This document shows positions 45,049 to 54,126 of a DNA stretch of 64,000 nucleotides, piece after piece; position 1 is the stretch's first letter, and each line of letters opens with the position of its first letter. This DNA is from Pontibacter virosus. Its GTDB lineage: Bacteria > Bacteroidota > Bacteroidia > Cytophagales > Hymenobacteraceae. Both the position numbers and the translations under genes were made by a program. The notes beneath the pieces were generated by a model, which ran no database searches, had not been told where the DNA came from, and saw nothing but the letters and a program-made list of their open reading frames with translations. The stretch lies in contig NZ_QEKI01000001.1 in NCBI RefSeq assembly GCF_003096355.1, forward strand, positions 186,001 to 250,000, in the 5' to 3' direction.

Positions 45049-45957
45049 TTAATACATATCAGCCTGTTCTGCCACCATCGCAATGCCCTCCTCAAAAGTA
45101 TGCGGCTTGTAGCCCAACTCTTTTTCGGCTTTGGTGATGATAAAGCCCGTGCGCGCCGGGCGCCGGGCCGGCTGCGTAAAGGTGCTGCCGTCAGCTTTAT
45201 CGATCAGCGATTTGTCCAGCTCAAAATAGTCGGCCACCAGCAGAGCCATGTCGTATGGTGTGTACATCTCCTTACCTGAAATGTTGTAAATGCCCTCGGC
45301 GTCGTGCTGCACGGCCAGCCAGCAGCCCATGGCCAGGTCTTCGGCCAATGTTGGGGTGCGGAACTGGTCCGTTACCACCTTGATCACTTTACCGGCCCGC
45401 AGGCTATCGCGCACCCACAGCACAATGTTGGTGCGGCCGTAGTCGTGCACCACGCCATATACCAACACGGTTCGAAGTATGGCCCACTTACACTTAGCTT
45501 GTTTCACGATCTCCTCGGCCATCAGTTTGGTTTCGCCATAAAAGCTGATCGGGTTGCCTGCTGCCTCCTCGTCATAAGGACCGTCTTCGCCATCAAAAAT
45601 AAAGTCGGTGGAGAGGTGAACCAGGTGTACGTTGTGCTTTTCGCAGGCCGCTACCACGTAGGCCACCGCATCGCGGTTAAGCTTCAGTGCGCCTTCGCGG
45701 TCCGATTCGCACTGGTCCACGTTGGTCATGGCAGCGGTATGGATCAGGTGCGTCGGTTTAAAGTCGGCAACTACCTTTTCTACTTCTTCGCGGTTGGTCA
45801 CATCCATCGAAGCAAAGGCAAGCGTCGGGAAGACCTCAGCCAGTTTGTTTTCGCCACGGCTGGTCGCCAGCAGTTCCACATCAGTACGGGGAAGTAATAA
45901 AGCAGCCAGTTTCTGGCCCAGCAGACCATTGGAGCCTGTAATCAGTATTTTTTTCAT
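45049..45957 (-). CDS. sugar nucleotide reductase, RmlD-like SDR
   Basis: A 302-residue extended short-chain dehydrogenase starting at the ATG at 45957 (MKKILITGSNGLLGQKLA). The glycine motif GSNGLLG, the catalytic YGETK and the segment LSTDFIFDGEDGPYDEEAAGNP match dTDP-4-dehydrorhamnose reductase or related SDR family members, including methionine adenosyltransferase beta-like. It may make dTDP-rhamnose or another sugar nucleotide. No other rml genes adjoin it. A longer frame upstream of the ATG was rejected. Confidence 0.88.
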   Translation of the reverse strand: MKKILITGSNGLLGQKLAALLLPRTDVELLATSRGENKLAEVFPTLAFASMDVTNREEVEKVVADFKPTHLIHTAAMTNVDQCESDREGALKLNRDAVAYVVAACEKHNVHLVHLSTDFIFDGEDGPYDEEAAGNPISFYGETKLMAEEIVKQAKCKWAILRTVLVYGVVHDYGRTNIVLWVRDSLRAGKVIKVVTDQFRTPTLAEDLAMGCWLAVQHDAEGIYNISGKEMYTPYDMALLVADYFELDKSLIDKADGSTFTQPARRPARTGFIITKAEKELGYKPHTFEEGIAMVAEQADMY

Positions 45958-46059
45958 TTGTGTTGTAATGAGTTCAGGTATAAGTTCGGGCGGCGCCAGG
46001 TTTCCGTGAGCATTCCTAAGCACATCAGTACTTGCCGCCCGGATATAAAATCAGATTTG

Positions 46060-46087
46060 CTATACCTGTGTCAGGCAGCAGGTATAG
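46060..46087. repeat. inverted pair of the CTATACCTG motif
   Basis: CTATACCTG and CAGGTATAG, 10 bases apart, form a perfect 9-bp stem in the gap after the cyclophilin gene stop. Confidence 0.75.
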
Positions 46088-46109
46088 CTTGAGCATATGT
46101 TGCAATGCC

Positions 46110-46748
46110 TTACTCCTGCGGGTAAGTATACTTGTACTTTTTGGCTATTTTCTTCTTTTTCACATCCTCTACCTTCACCGTCATTTTCACATCAGAAAGC
46201 GGGCGGTTGCGGCCGTCTACAGCCTGCTCGGCTATCTTATCGATCACATCCAGGCCATCAACTACCTGACCGAACACGGTATAGGCTTCATCTAACTGAG
46301 GCGTGCCCTGGTGGTTTTCCACGATATAGAACTGTGAGCCGCTAGATTCTTTTTTGGGATTTACCTGGTCGCCCATACGCGCGGCAGCAAGGGCACCCCG
46401 CACATGCTTGTATTTCGGCTTGATTTCGGCCGGAATGGTATAGCCGGGGTTGCCCGAGCCATCGTTGCGCGGGTCGTCGTCTTTACTATTGGGATCACCG
46501 CCCTGTATCATAAAACCATCGATAACCCGGTGAAACGTGGTGCCATCGTAATAACCATCTCGGGTCAGTTTCAGGAAGTTTTCCTTATGCAGGGGTGTGT
46601 CGTTGTAAAGTACCAGTTTCATGTCCCCATGAGGTGTGGAGATAGTGACCAATTGATCTTTGCCTTTGGGTGCCTTTTGAGCCATTACGGCCATCGGGCA
46701 AAAGGCCAGCACTATCATAAAAGCAGTTATCTTTCTAAGCAGATTCAT
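46110..46748 (-). CDS. peptidyl-prolyl cis-trans isomerase, cyclophilin type, periplasmic
   Basis: A 212-residue protein with a signal peptide (cut near VMAQKA, about residue 25) and a cyclophilin domain. Active-site motifs are FHRVIDGFMIQGGDP, SGSQFYIV and YTVFGQVVDGLDV. The start at 46748 is set by the promoter at 46791-46798, inside which the longer frame would begin. It should catalyse proline isomerisation of exported proteins. A 35-residue basic tail follows the domain. It stands alone. Confidence 0.93.
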   Translation of the reverse strand: MNLLRKITAFMIVLAFCPMAVMAQKAPKGKDQLVTISTPHGDMKLVLYNDTPLHKENFLKLTRDGYYDGTTFHRVIDGFMIQGGDPNSKDDDPRNDGSGNPGYTIPAEIKPKYKHVRGALAAARMGDQVNPKKESSGSQFYIVENHQGTPQLDEAYTVFGQVVDGLDVIDKIAEQAVDGRNRPLSDVKMTVKVEDVKKKKIAKKYKYTYPQE

Positions 46749-46790
46749 GTTAAAGAGGTAAATTTTGGGTTTAAATTCAGGTCCAGATGT

Positions 46791-46798
46791 CAAATTTA
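46791..46798 (-). promoter_or_regulatory. -7 promoter element TAAATTTG of the cyclophilin gene
   Basis: Exact TAnnTTTG match on the minus strand, about 43 bases before the ATG at 46748. It decides between the two possible start codons. Confidence 0.65.
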
Positions 46799-47042
46799 AG
46801 CCTTTTTAGTTCCTTTTCACGATCTGGGTGCATTTTCTGTCAGCTTCAGCAAATTCTCCTATTTCAACATAATGTCTACAGGTATAGCGGCATGTGAAGA
46901 AGGCCCCTGCGTATAACAGGTATAGCTTGCACTTTAAGAACTTTATGCTGTACCTGTAGAAGCAATTTAAAGGTTAATTTCCTATTCCCGTCAAATAAAA
47001 TTATATTCATGCATGCTGACTAAATTTACCTACCCTTATTTA

Positions 47043-48602
47043 ATGAAAAAAACACTACTCATGACAGGCATTGGCCTTGCTGTTTCGGCTAACGTACAGG
47101 CACAAATGCTGGAGCCCACCATTGATGAAAAAATTGAGGCAGCCGTAGCACCTACCGCCCAGTTTATTTCCGATATCATCTTTTATGAAGTGCAGGTCGC
47201 CGGCGCAGGTATACCGCTTATCCTGGTTTGGCTGCTGGTAGGAGCCCTTTTCTTTACCGTATATTTGGGCTTTATCAACGTCAGAGGCTTTAAGTATGCG
47301 CTTGACATTGTGCGCGGCAAGTATAACCAGCCTGGTGCCCCTGGCGAGTTGTCACATTTTCAGGCGCTGACGGCGGCCGTGTCGGGCACAGTAGGCCTCG
47401 GAAACATTGCAGGCGTGGCCATTGCCATTTCGCTCGGCGGACCAGGCGCTACCTTCTGGATGATCATGGCAGGCCTGCTGGGTATGTCGACTAAGTTTGT
47501 ATCCTGCACCCTTGGCGTGAAATACCGCGACGTGCATGCTGACGGCACGGTTTCAGGCGGCCCGATGCACTACCTGAAAAAGGGCCTGGCAGAGCGTGGC
47601 ATGACAGGTTTAGGCAAGTTTCTGGCGGCATTTTTTGCCGTGATGTGCATCGGTGGAGCCTTGGGAGCGGGAAATATGTTCCAAATCAATCAGGCTACGC
47701 AGCAGTTTATATCCGTTACTGGCGGTGCAGAGGCTTCTTTCTTTGGGGGCGGCAATGCCTGGCTGTTCGGCTTGATCATGGCTGTACTGGTGGCGCTGGT
47801 TATTTTGGGCGGCGTGAAGAGCATTGCCCGTGTAACCGAGAAAATAGTGCCCCTGATGTGTGGCATCTACATCATGGCTGGCATTATAGTGCTGACCGTC
47901 AACTTCTCGCAAATACCGGCTGCATTCGGGGCCATCATTGAAGGCGCTTTCAGTACGACGGCCATTGGCGGCGGTTTGGTTGGGGTTATGATCCAGGGTT
48001 TGCGCCGCGGTATTTTCTCCAACGAAGCAGGTATAGGATCCGCTTCCATTGCCCACTCCGCCGTAAAAACCAACATGCCCGTAACGGAAGGTTTCGTGGC
48101 CTCGCTTGAGCCATTTATCGATACCGTGATCGTATGCACGATGACAGCCCTGGTGATTGTGGTGACAGGCGCCTATACCCAGGACACAGGCGACGGGATA
48201 GCGCTTACCTCCTCTGCCTTCGCTACGGTAATCGACTGGTTCCCGCTCGTTCTGGCAGCAGCCGTTATCCTATTTGCCTTCTCTACCATGATCACCTGGT
48301 CTTACTACGGCCTCAAGTCCTGGACTTACCTGTTTGGCAATTCCAATTCATCCAAAATTTCTTTCAAAGTAATGTTCTGCGCTTTCGTGGTGCTGGGCGC
48401 TCCCATTCAGCTTATTAGTGTGGTTGCCTTTTCTGATGCCATGCTGTTTGCCATGAGTATACCCAATCTGATCGGTTTGTTTATTTTGGCTCCGGTGGTA
48501 AAAAGCGAGATGCAGGCTTTCCTGACGTACGCACGCTCCAGCACAAAACGACCGCTCACGCAGAAGTCAGTAGAAGCTGCGCAATTAGAAGCGGAGGTAT
48601 AG
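47043..48602 (+). CDS. alanine/sodium:amino-acid symporter (AGCS family)
   Basis: A 519-residue symporter of the AGCS (AlsT/DagA) family with about 10-11 membrane helices. The ATG at 47043 gives an N-terminus with a signal-like segment ([21 protein letters not shown]), often present in Bacteroidota members. Family motifs are [27 protein letters not shown] (partly) and [18 protein letters not shown]. It imports alanine or glycine with sodium. The stop codon lies in a tandem motif AGGTATAGGTATAG, and a terminator follows. Confidence 0.94.
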   Translation: MKKTLLMTGIGLAVSANVQAQMLEPTIDEKIEAAVAPTAQFISDIIFYEVQVAGAGIPLILVWLLVGALFFTVYLGFINVRGFKYALDIVRGKYNQPGAPGELSHFQALTAAVSGTVGLGNIAGVAIAISLGGPGATFWMIMAGLLGMSTKFVSCTLGVKYRDVHADGTVSGGPMHYLKKGLAERGMTGLGKFLAAFFAVMCIGGALGAGNMFQINQATQQFISVTGGAEASFFGGGNAWLFGLIMAVLVALVILGGVKSIARVTEKIVPLMCGIYIMAGIIVLTVNFSQIPAAFGAIIEGAFSTTAIGGGLVGVMIQGLRRGIFSNEAGIGSASIAHSAVKTNMPVTEGFVASLEPFIDTVIVCTMTALVIVVTGAYTQDTGDGIALTSSAFATVIDWFPLVLAAAVILFAFSTMITWSYYGLKSWTYLFGNSNSSKISFKVMFCAFVVLGAPIQLISVVAFSDAMLFAMSIPNLIGLFILAPVVKSEMQAFLTYARSSTKRPLTQKSVEAAQLEAEV

Positions 48603-48618
48603 GTATAGCTATAACAGC

Positions 48619-48656
48619 AACGGGCCGCTTGCTTTGCGCAGGCGGCCCGTTTTTGT
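48619..48656 (+). terminator. terminator after the AGCS symporter gene
   Basis: ACGGGCCGC / GCGGCCCGT stem with a T-run (TTTTTG) after it. Confidence 0.88.
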
Positions 48657-48685
48657 TTGCTTAATACTGAATCCCTTGCAGGTTG

Positions 48686-49636
48686 TTAGCCTCTTTCAGA
48701 TCTGATATCCTTCAGGATTTGGTCTCCTCCCTGCTCCAGGATGGTTTGGGCCAGTCGAACACCCAGCGCTTCCGCTTCCTCTCTGCCTCCTTCAAATATC
48801 TCTGAAAGGTGCTGTTGCCCGTCGAGACTCACGATACCGCCCTGGATGCGCACGTTTCCCTCTGCTGTTAGTTTGGCCAGCGCAAAGGAAGGGATGCTGC
48901 AACCGCCTTCCATGGTGCGTAGGAAAGCGCGTTCTGCTATCAGACACACATGGGTATCAGCGTGGTCGATCGCATCCTTCAGTAGCTGCTTTAGCTCCGG
49001 ATCCAGGTCGCGGGCACACTCCACAGCCACACTGCCCTGGCCGGCGGCAGGCACAAATTCATTGTCCGGAAAGGTATGCACGATCAGGTCGTCGTAGCCC
49101 ATGCGGGTCACACCGGCATAGGCCAGAATGAGCGCTTCAAATGGACCGTCCTTAAGTTTCTGCAGACGCGTTTGCAAGTTGCCGCGCGACTCGGCGGTAC
49201 TCACGTTCGGGTAGTATTTTCGGAGCAAAGCCCTGCGGCGGGTAGAAGACGTACCGATCATCACCTTGCTGTCACGCTCGAGTTTGAAATCCGGGTTGAA
49301 GGACAGAACCACATCATTCACCACTTCGCGCTCCATGAAGGCCACTAGTTCCAGGTCTTCAGGTATAGACGACTGCACATCTTTGGCACTGTGCACGGCA
49401 ATCTCAATGCTACCTTCCCGCAGGCCCACTTCCAATTCTTCAGTAAACACGCCCTTCGAACCCAATTTGTCAAGGGAGCGGTCGAGGATCTGGTCGCCTT
49501 TGGTACTGATGATGACGATTTCGGTATCGAGGCCGGCAGCCTGCAGTTTGTCGGCCACGGCGTTTGCCTGCCAAAGGGCCAGCTTGCTGCCGCGTGTTCC
49601 GATTCGGATGGTTTTTACTATTGTAATATTTTCCAT
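48686..49636 (-). CDS. hemC: hydroxymethylbilane synthase
   Basis: A 316-residue porphobilinogen deaminase that joins four porphobilinogens to hydroxymethylbilane for haem synthesis. The dipyrromethane cofactor Cys is C246 in TMEGGCSIPS. The N-terminal motif IRIGTRGSKLALWQA and the substrate-binding SSTRRRALLRKYYP with SRGNLQTRL are intact. Length is normal. holB ends 9 bases upstream, so the two are probably co-transcribed; that pairing is unusual but not unique. Confidence 0.97.
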   Translation of the reverse strand: MENITIVKTIRIGTRGSKLALWQANAVADKLQAAGLDTEIVIISTKGDQILDRSLDKLGSKGVFTEELEVGLREGSIEIAVHSAKDVQSSIPEDLELVAFMEREVVNDVVLSFNPDFKLERDSKVMIGTSSTRRRALLRKYYPNVSTAESRGNLQTRLQKLKDGPFEALILAYAGVTRMGYDDLIVHTFPDNEFVPAAGQGSVAVECARDLDPELKQLLKDAIDHADTHVCLIAERAFLRTMEGGCSIPSFALAKLTAEGNVRIQGGIVSLDGQQHLSEIFEGGREEAEALGVRLAQTILEQGGDQILKDIRSERG

Positions 49637-49645
49637 GATATCTTC

Positions 49646-50773
49646 TTAATTAGCATTGCGCAGGTACTGGGCAATCTGAATCGAGCTGTCCACGAACACC
49701 ATTTTCGGGTTGGCATTCCGCTCTATGTGGTAATGCGCCTCGTTCAGTTCCTGCGCCAGTTTACCGGCATTGTTTTCAGTAATCAATTTCGAGAACTTCT
49801 GTACGAAATCAAGTTCGTTTGGGGGCAGGTAGGCAATCAGCGACTCATCCACGCCATAGAGCATCACCTTCCGGAACAGGTTGAGCGCATAGAGCAAAAA
49901 GTTCTTCTGGTTCTCGCGGCCCAGCTTCTGGAAGTCCTCACTGGCATCCACCACCTTGTCAAACTTGTAGCTGTAGCAGTTGCGCATCCAGTCGGTGAAG
50001 AAGGTGAAGTAGTCGCTGCTGACCTCGCTGGTGAGTTTGGTCGCGGCATTGAGACTTCCTTCTGCCAGCTGCGCCACCTGGTAGGCGGCCGTGTTGTCGA
50101 GTCCGTGCTTTTCCTGCAGGTAGCTGATCACTTCCTCTTCGGTAAAAGCCCGTACCTGCACAATCTGGGTACGCGAGGTGATGGTGGCCAGCAGCTTCTC
50201 GGCCGACTGCGACACCAAGAGGAAAAGCGTTTTGGCGGGCGGTTCTTCGAGCAGTTTGAGCAGGGCATTGGCCGCAAAGGGGTGCATCAATTCCGGCAGC
50301 CAGATCAGCACGATCTTGTAATCGCCCTCAAAGGCTTTGAGCGAGACCAGCTTCACCAGTTGGCGACTTTCTTCTTTGGAGATATTGCCCTGCTTGTTCT
50401 CGGCGCCAATGTGTTGCATCCACTCGTTGAGTCCCTGGTATGGGTTAGCCAGCACAAACTCGCGCCAATCAGTCAGAAACTTCTGGCTCAGCACGTCCTT
50501 GGTGATGGACTTGGTGCTCGTCACAGGCATCACGAAGTTGAAGTCGGGGTGCACCAGCTTGTTCATTTTCACGCAGCTGCTGCACGTTCCACATGAATCA
50601 TCAGCTTGCCTGTCCTCGCAGTTGATGTACGTGGCATAGGCCAGGGCCAAAGCCAGATTGGCACTCCCCTCCTGCCCCAGAAACAGCTGGGCATGCGCCA
50701 CATGGTTCTGCCGCACCGAGTTAACGAGCAAGGCTTTCGTCTCCTGATGCCCTATTATTTGAGAGAAATGCAA
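49646..50773 (-). CDS. holB: DNA polymerase III subunit delta'
   Basis: A 375-residue clamp-loader subunit. The N-terminal AAA+ domain begins MHFSQIIGHQETKALLVNSV and has a degenerate P-loop region (FLGQEGSANLALALAYA), as in delta' subunits without ATPase activity. The zinc-binding module CGTCSSC with an earlier Cys is present. KIVLIWLPELMHPFAANALLKLLEEPPAKTLFLLVS contains the sensor region (conserved Glu-Glu-Pro-Pro). The gene works in replication. Its 3' end runs into hemC. Confidence 0.93.
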   Translation of the reverse strand: MHFSQIIGHQETKALLVNSVRQNHVAHAQLFLGQEGSANLALALAYATYINCEDRQADDSCGTCSSCVKMNKLVHPDFNFVMPVTSTKSITKDVLSQKFLTDWREFVLANPYQGLNEWMQHIGAENKQGNISKEESRQLVKLVSLKAFEGDYKIVLIWLPELMHPFAANALLKLLEEPPAKTLFLLVSQSAEKLLATITSRTQIVQVRAFTEEEVISYLQEKHGLDNTAAYQVAQLAEGSLNAATKLTSEVSSDYFTFFTDWMRNCYSYKFDKVVDASEDFQKLGRENQKNFLLYALNLFRKVMLYGVDESLIAYLPPNELDFVQKFSKLITENNAGKLAQELNEAHYHIERNANPKMVFVDSSIQIAQYLRNAN

Positions 50774-50854
50774 TTTGATGAATTGTTAAATGGTTGGATG
50801 GCTGAAGTGTTAAACTGTTATAAAGCACTCAAAGAATTCACATTCCACGAAGTT

Positions 50855-50885
50855 AACAATTTAACCATTAAACAATTTAGCCATT
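50855..50885. repeat. AACAATTTAACCATT repeat with a second, one-mismatch copy
   Basis: AACAATTTAACCATT at 50855-50869 is the exact inverse of the 35.2 kb repeat units. AACAATTTAGCCATT at 50871-50885 is a second copy with one mismatch. It sits at the 3' end of the GlmU-like gene. Confidence 0.65.
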
Positions 50886-52089
50886 ACCCCTTCCTATCCC
50901 ACACCCTGTATTCCTGGGTCTGATCGAATACTTCTGCGAAGATAGCCTTTTCTGTGTCATCGAAGGGCAAATTGCGCCGTCCCATTACTTTTTCGGCTAC
51001 TTCACTGGCCTTGCGTAGCTGAAAGGTCTCGAAACCGGAGGCGCCCCCCCAGGCAAAGGAAGGTATAAAGTTGCGCGGATAGCCGGCCCCAAAGATGTTG
51101 GCGCTCACGCCGACCACCGTGCCCGTGTTGAACATGGTGTTAATGCCGCTTTTGCTATGGTCGCCCATGATGAGCCCACAGAACTGCTGCCCTGTGCTCT
51201 TGAAGCCGCCTTTGGCATAGCTCCATATCTTTACCTCTGCGTAGTTGTTTTTCAGATTCGAGGTGTTGGTGTCGGCACCCAGGTTGCACCACTCGCCCAG
51301 CACCGAATTTCCGAGGTAGCCTTCGTGGCCTTTGTTAGTGTGGCCGAATATCACGGAAGCCGCCACTTCACCGCCTACTTTGCAGAAAGGGCCGATGGTT
51401 ACGTCGCCGCGCATTTTGCCGCCAACATTTACGTTGCTGCCCTCACAGATCGCAAACGGCCCTTTAATAATGGCGCCTTCGTGTATCTGAGCGTTTTTAC
51501 CAATGTAGATCGGTCCGTTTTCAGCGTTGAGGATGGCTGCGCGTATTTTCACTCCCGCTTCCAGGAAGATATTCTCCTCATTATACACCATGGTGTACTT
51601 ATCATCAATGGGCTGGCTCTTGCGTCCGGCAGTCAGCACTTCAAAATCGCGCCGGATCTGGTCTCCGTTCTGCACAAAGATTTCCCACACTTCCCGAATG
51701 ATGTTCTCAGGCAGGCACTCTATCTTTTTAGAAGAGGAGTGCATCACCAACTCGGCAGCGTCGTGCAGGTCTAAATTGTCGGCATTGAGCGCAATCAGCG
51801 TGCCTTCGCAGTACAGTCCTTCTCCTACCTTCAGGCTTCTCACCTGCTCTACTAGTTTAGCATCAGGACACACCGCACCATTTACAAACACGTTGTGCGT
51901 CTCGTAATTCGCCGGGTACTTGTGCTGGAGGTATTTTTCAGTCAGGAACGACACGCTGGCTCCTGCATAGGTTTGCCATTTTTCGGCAATGGTCATTATA
52001 CCTACCCGTATGCAGGCCACTGGTCTGGTAAATGTCAGCGGCAACAGCGACTGACGAATGACCGGTTCATCGAAGAGAATGATATTCAT
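50884..52089 (-). CDS. GlmU-family sugar nucleotidyltransferase-like protein
   Basis: A 401-residue protein. The N-terminal part (MNIILFDEPVIRQSLLPLTFTRPVACIRVGIM) resembles a shortened nucleotidyltransferase fold, without the usual GGxGTR loop. The middle and C-terminal parts (about 190-360) form a left-handed beta-helix of hexapeptide repeats (IYIGKNAQIHEGAIIKGPFAICEGSNV and similar; partly conserved). It is a known Bacteroidota GlmU-like protein of unknown substrate; a role in cell-wall or lipid A sugars is inferred. Its -7 element lies only 6 bases before the ATG, so it may be leaderless. Confidence 0.85.
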   Translation of the reverse strand: MNIILFDEPVIRQSLLPLTFTRPVACIRVGIMTIAEKWQTYAGASVSFLTEKYLQHKYPANYETHNVFVNGAVCPDAKLVEQVRSLKVGEGLYCEGTLIALNADNLDLHDAAELVMHSSSKKIECLPENIIREVWEIFVQNGDQIRRDFEVLTAGRKSQPIDDKYTMVYNEENIFLEAGVKIRAAILNAENGPIYIGKNAQIHEGAIIKGPFAICEGSNVNVGGKMRGDVTIGPFCKVGGEVAASVIFGHTNKGHEGYLGNSVLGEWCNLGADTNTSNLKNNYAEVKIWSYAKGGFKSTGQQFCGLIMGDHSKSGINTMFNTGTVVGVSANIFGAGYPRNFIPSFAWGGASGFETFQLRKASEVAEKVMGRRNLPFDDTEKAIFAEVFDQTQEYRVWDRKG

Positions 52090-52094
52090 AGCTA

Positions 52095-52102
52095 CAAAAA
52101 TA
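52095..52102 (-). promoter_or_regulatory. -7 promoter element TATTTTTG of the GlmU-like gene
   Basis: Exact TAnnTTTG match on the minus strand, 6 bases before the ATG at 52089, so the transcript would begin at or near the start codon. It abuts the terminator of the upstream gene. Confidence 0.5.
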
Positions 52103-52104
52103 GA

Positions 52105-52134
52105 AAAGTCTTCCCGAAATAATTCAGGAAGACT
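52105..52134 (-). terminator. terminator of the 52.2-52.6 kb lipoprotein gene
   Basis: AAGTCTTCC / GGAAGACTT stem with a T-rich tail on the minus strand, directly upstream of the GlmU-like promoter. Its stem is almost the same as that of the terminator at 52681-52718. Confidence 0.8.
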
Positions 52135-52159
52135 TGGATAATTAGGTATAATCTTTTCA

Positions 52160-52603
52160 CTAATAAATGGTCAGCTGGAACGTCTTCTCCACCTGGTCAG
52201 TTGGAAAGGTTTGGTTTTTGCCGAAAGACTCCTGCCTATAGCTATAACTTGTGCCGATATACACGTCCTCTTGAGCATCACGCACCGCGGGCACTGTTTT
52301 GTGAATGGCCATGCTGTTTGCCCGCACAGGAACATCCTTTAAGGCCATGGTAAAGGTGCTGTCGAACACTGTGGTCTCTATCGCATCAACTGCTTCCTTG
52401 TTCTTACGGGTGATCACCAACTGTATGGTGACCTCCTCCTCGCCATAGCGGCTGTAAGAGAAATCCTGATTGCCAAACACCTGGAATGCGACCGTTTTGT
52501 CGACTGCCTCTGGCTCAGGTATAACTTCTTCGGTTTTGTCGCATGACGTGAAAGCAAAAAGCGACAACAAGGCGAAGGGCAGGTAAACGGCTTTTAATTT
52601 CAT
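52160..52603 (-). CDS. hypothetical lipoprotein, 147 aa
   Basis: The family was not recognised. The ATG at 52603 gives a clean lipoprotein signal (MKLKAVYLPFALLSLFAFTSC); the longer frame reads back through the rpmE terminator and was rejected. The mature part is beta-rich with charged stretches (EEVTIQLVITRKNKEAV) and a C-terminal YSYRQESFGKNQTFPTDQ. It could be a small envelope beta-sandwich. It is single, with its own terminator. Confidence 0.75.
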   Translation of the reverse strand: MKLKAVYLPFALLSLFAFTSCDKTEEVIPEPEAVDKTVAFQVFGNQDFSYSRYGEEEVTIQLVITRKNKEAVDAIETTVFDSTFTMALKDVPVRANSMAIHKTVPAVRDAQEDVYIGTSYSYRQESFGKNQTFPTDQVEKTFQLTIY

Positions 52604-52680
52604 AGTGGTGGGGGTTGGTGAGCGTCTATATAAGTTTTGGCTATAACATAAACCGAGCCAGCAACTTGATGGGCCAGAAA

Positions 52681-52718
52681 CAAAAAAGTCTTCCAGATTT
52701 CTCGGGAAGACTTTTTTG
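52681..52718 (-). terminator. terminator after rpmE
   Basis: AAAAAAGTCTTCC / GGAAGACTTTTTT stem with a 9-10 base loop and T-runs on both sides. Confidence 0.88.
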
Positions 52719-52749
52719 TTCAAACGTTTTAACCAGGTAGTATACCTGA

Positions 52750-52995
52750 CTATTTTTTCTTGTAACGTGTGTTGAAACGCTCCACACGACCCGCAGTATC
52801 CACGAAGATGTTTTTACCAGTGTAGAAAGGGTGTGACGCAGAAGAAACTTCCACTTTGATTACTGGATATTCTTTGCCGTCTTCCATGGTGATTGTCTCG
52901 CTAGAGTTCATCGTAGAACGTGTGATGAATTTGAAATCACTCGTCATATCCTGGAAAACCACCTCTCTGTATTCTGGGTGAATGCCTTTTTTCAT
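52750..52995 (-). CDS. rpmE2: 50S ribosomal protein L31, type B
   Basis: An 81-residue L31. [29 protein letters not shown] is typical of type B, which lacks the zinc-binding Cys pattern of type A; no cysteines are visible. The C-terminal [31 protein letters not shown] fits the family. Zinc-free L31 is the main form in Bacteroidota. It is monocistronic, between a consensus -7 element and a strong terminator. Confidence 0.96.
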   Translation of the reverse strand: MKKGIHPEYREVVFQDMTSDFKFITRSTMNSSETITMEDGKEYPVIKVEVSSASHPFYTGKNIFVDTAGRVERFNTRYKKK

Positions 52996-53036
52996 TATTA
53001 TAAACGTTAATTAACCTTAATTTCTGAATCGGACTG

Positions 53037-53044
53037 CAAATTTA
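53037..53044 (-). promoter_or_regulatory. -7 promoter element TAAATTTG of rpmE
   Basis: Exact TAnnTTTG match on the minus strand, 41 bases before the ATG. No TTG at the usual spacing was seen. Confidence 0.55.
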
Positions 53045-53127
53045 AGAAGTATTTTTGAATTTAAAATGCTACTAACCAAATTATTTTACTCGTTTACCAT
53101 AGTGTGCTGTAGCTATCGATATTTATT

Positions 53128-53135
53128 TAAATTTG
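53128..53135 (+). promoter_or_regulatory. -7 promoter element TAAATTTG of the PRTase gene
   Basis: Exact TAnnTTTG match, 37 bases before the ATG at 53173. Two tandem CTATACC-like motifs follow before the start. Confidence 0.55.
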
Positions 53136-53172
53136 TCTCAGGCACAGCGCCCTACCTTATACCTATACCTAG

Positions 53173-53682
53173 ATGACACACCCACAACAAAACCTGATAC
53201 TCGACCAAGGCCAGATCCAGCAGAAGATCACCCGCATGGCTTACGAGGTATACGAGCAAAACTTTGAGGAACAGACGCTTGTGCTGGCAGGTATACACCG
53301 CAACGGCTACACCCTGGCAGGCATGCTGGCGCAGGAATTGGAGAAGATTTCTCCGATCAAAATAACGCTGCTGCAGGTCACGCTCGACAAAACGGCGCCG
53401 CTGCAGACCCCTGTCGTTATCTCCCCCGAAACCGCCTCCATTGAGAAAGCCGTGGTGATTATTGTGGACGATGTGCTGAACACGGGCAAAACGCTCGCCT
53501 ATACCTTGAACGCCTTATTGCCGCAAAACCCCAAAAAAGTGGAGATCGCGACGTTGGTGAACCGCCACCATACCTTGTTCCCGGTATCGGCCACCTATAC
53601 CGGCTACTCCCTGGCCACTACTTTGCGCGAGCGCGTGGACGTGGTGCTGCAGGAAAATGAAGTAGCGGCCTATCTGCATTAA
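53173..53682 (+). CDS. phosphoribosyltransferase-family protein (PyrR-like)
   Basis: A 169-residue type I PRTase. The PRPP loop VIIVDDVLNTGKT is intact, and GIHRNGYTLAGML and the final LATTLRERVDVVLQE resemble PyrR, the pyrimidine attenuator/uracil PRTase. Whether it regulates pyr genes or salvages bases cannot be told; no pyr genes adjoin it. A small membrane protein gene follows after 22 bases and is probably co-transcribed. Confidence 0.87.
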   Translation: MTHPQQNLILDQGQIQQKITRMAYEVYEQNFEEQTLVLAGIHRNGYTLAGMLAQELEKISPIKITLLQVTLDKTAPLQTPVVISPETASIEKAVVIIVDDVLNTGKTLAYTLNALLPQNPKKVEIATLVNRHHTLFPVSATYTGYSLATTLRERVDVVLQENEVAAYLH

Positions 53683-53704
53683 GAGTATAACCCCATCTTA
53701 AAAT

Positions 53705-54061
53705 ATGCACCTTAACAAAGAAGAGACAAAATTCATCAGCAGATGGGCCCGGACCAAAGAGCGCGGCCAGTGGCACTACTACCTGACACGCGGTTTGCTG
53801 TGGGGCGCACTGGTTAGTATCTTTTCCAATCTTTTTCAGTCATGGGATGCGCTAAAGGATGGGGATACTGTTGCGCTTTCCGACGCCTTTATCACTTCCG
53901 ACTTCTTGGTCAGGTTGCTTATTTACAGCGCGATTGGCGTTGGCCTGCATGCCTACCACTGGAATTTCAATACCAAAAGGTATAACCAGCTGAAAAACAT
54001 CGAGCGCCGCTCACAAGCCACAGCAAATGCCTCTAAAGGCTATTCTGAGACCACCAACTAA
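53705..54061 (+). CDS. small hypothetical membrane protein
   Basis: A 118-residue protein with two predicted membrane helices (about residues 28-45 and 72-90) and charged ends. No family was recognised. The short basic C-terminus (NTKRYNQLKNIERR) is cytoplasmic if the termini face inwards. It follows the PRTase gene closely. Confidence 0.7.
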   Translation: MHLNKEETKFISRWARTKERGQWHYYLTRGLLWGALVSIFSNLFQSWDALKDGDTVALSDAFITSDFLVRLLIYSAIGVGLHAYHWNFNTKRYNQLKNIERRSQATANASKGYSETTN

Positions 54062-54126
54062 TCCTATTATACCTCAGTTCGTACTATTCAGCCTGGGACC
54101 GGGACATTACTTATGTGTTCCATTTC

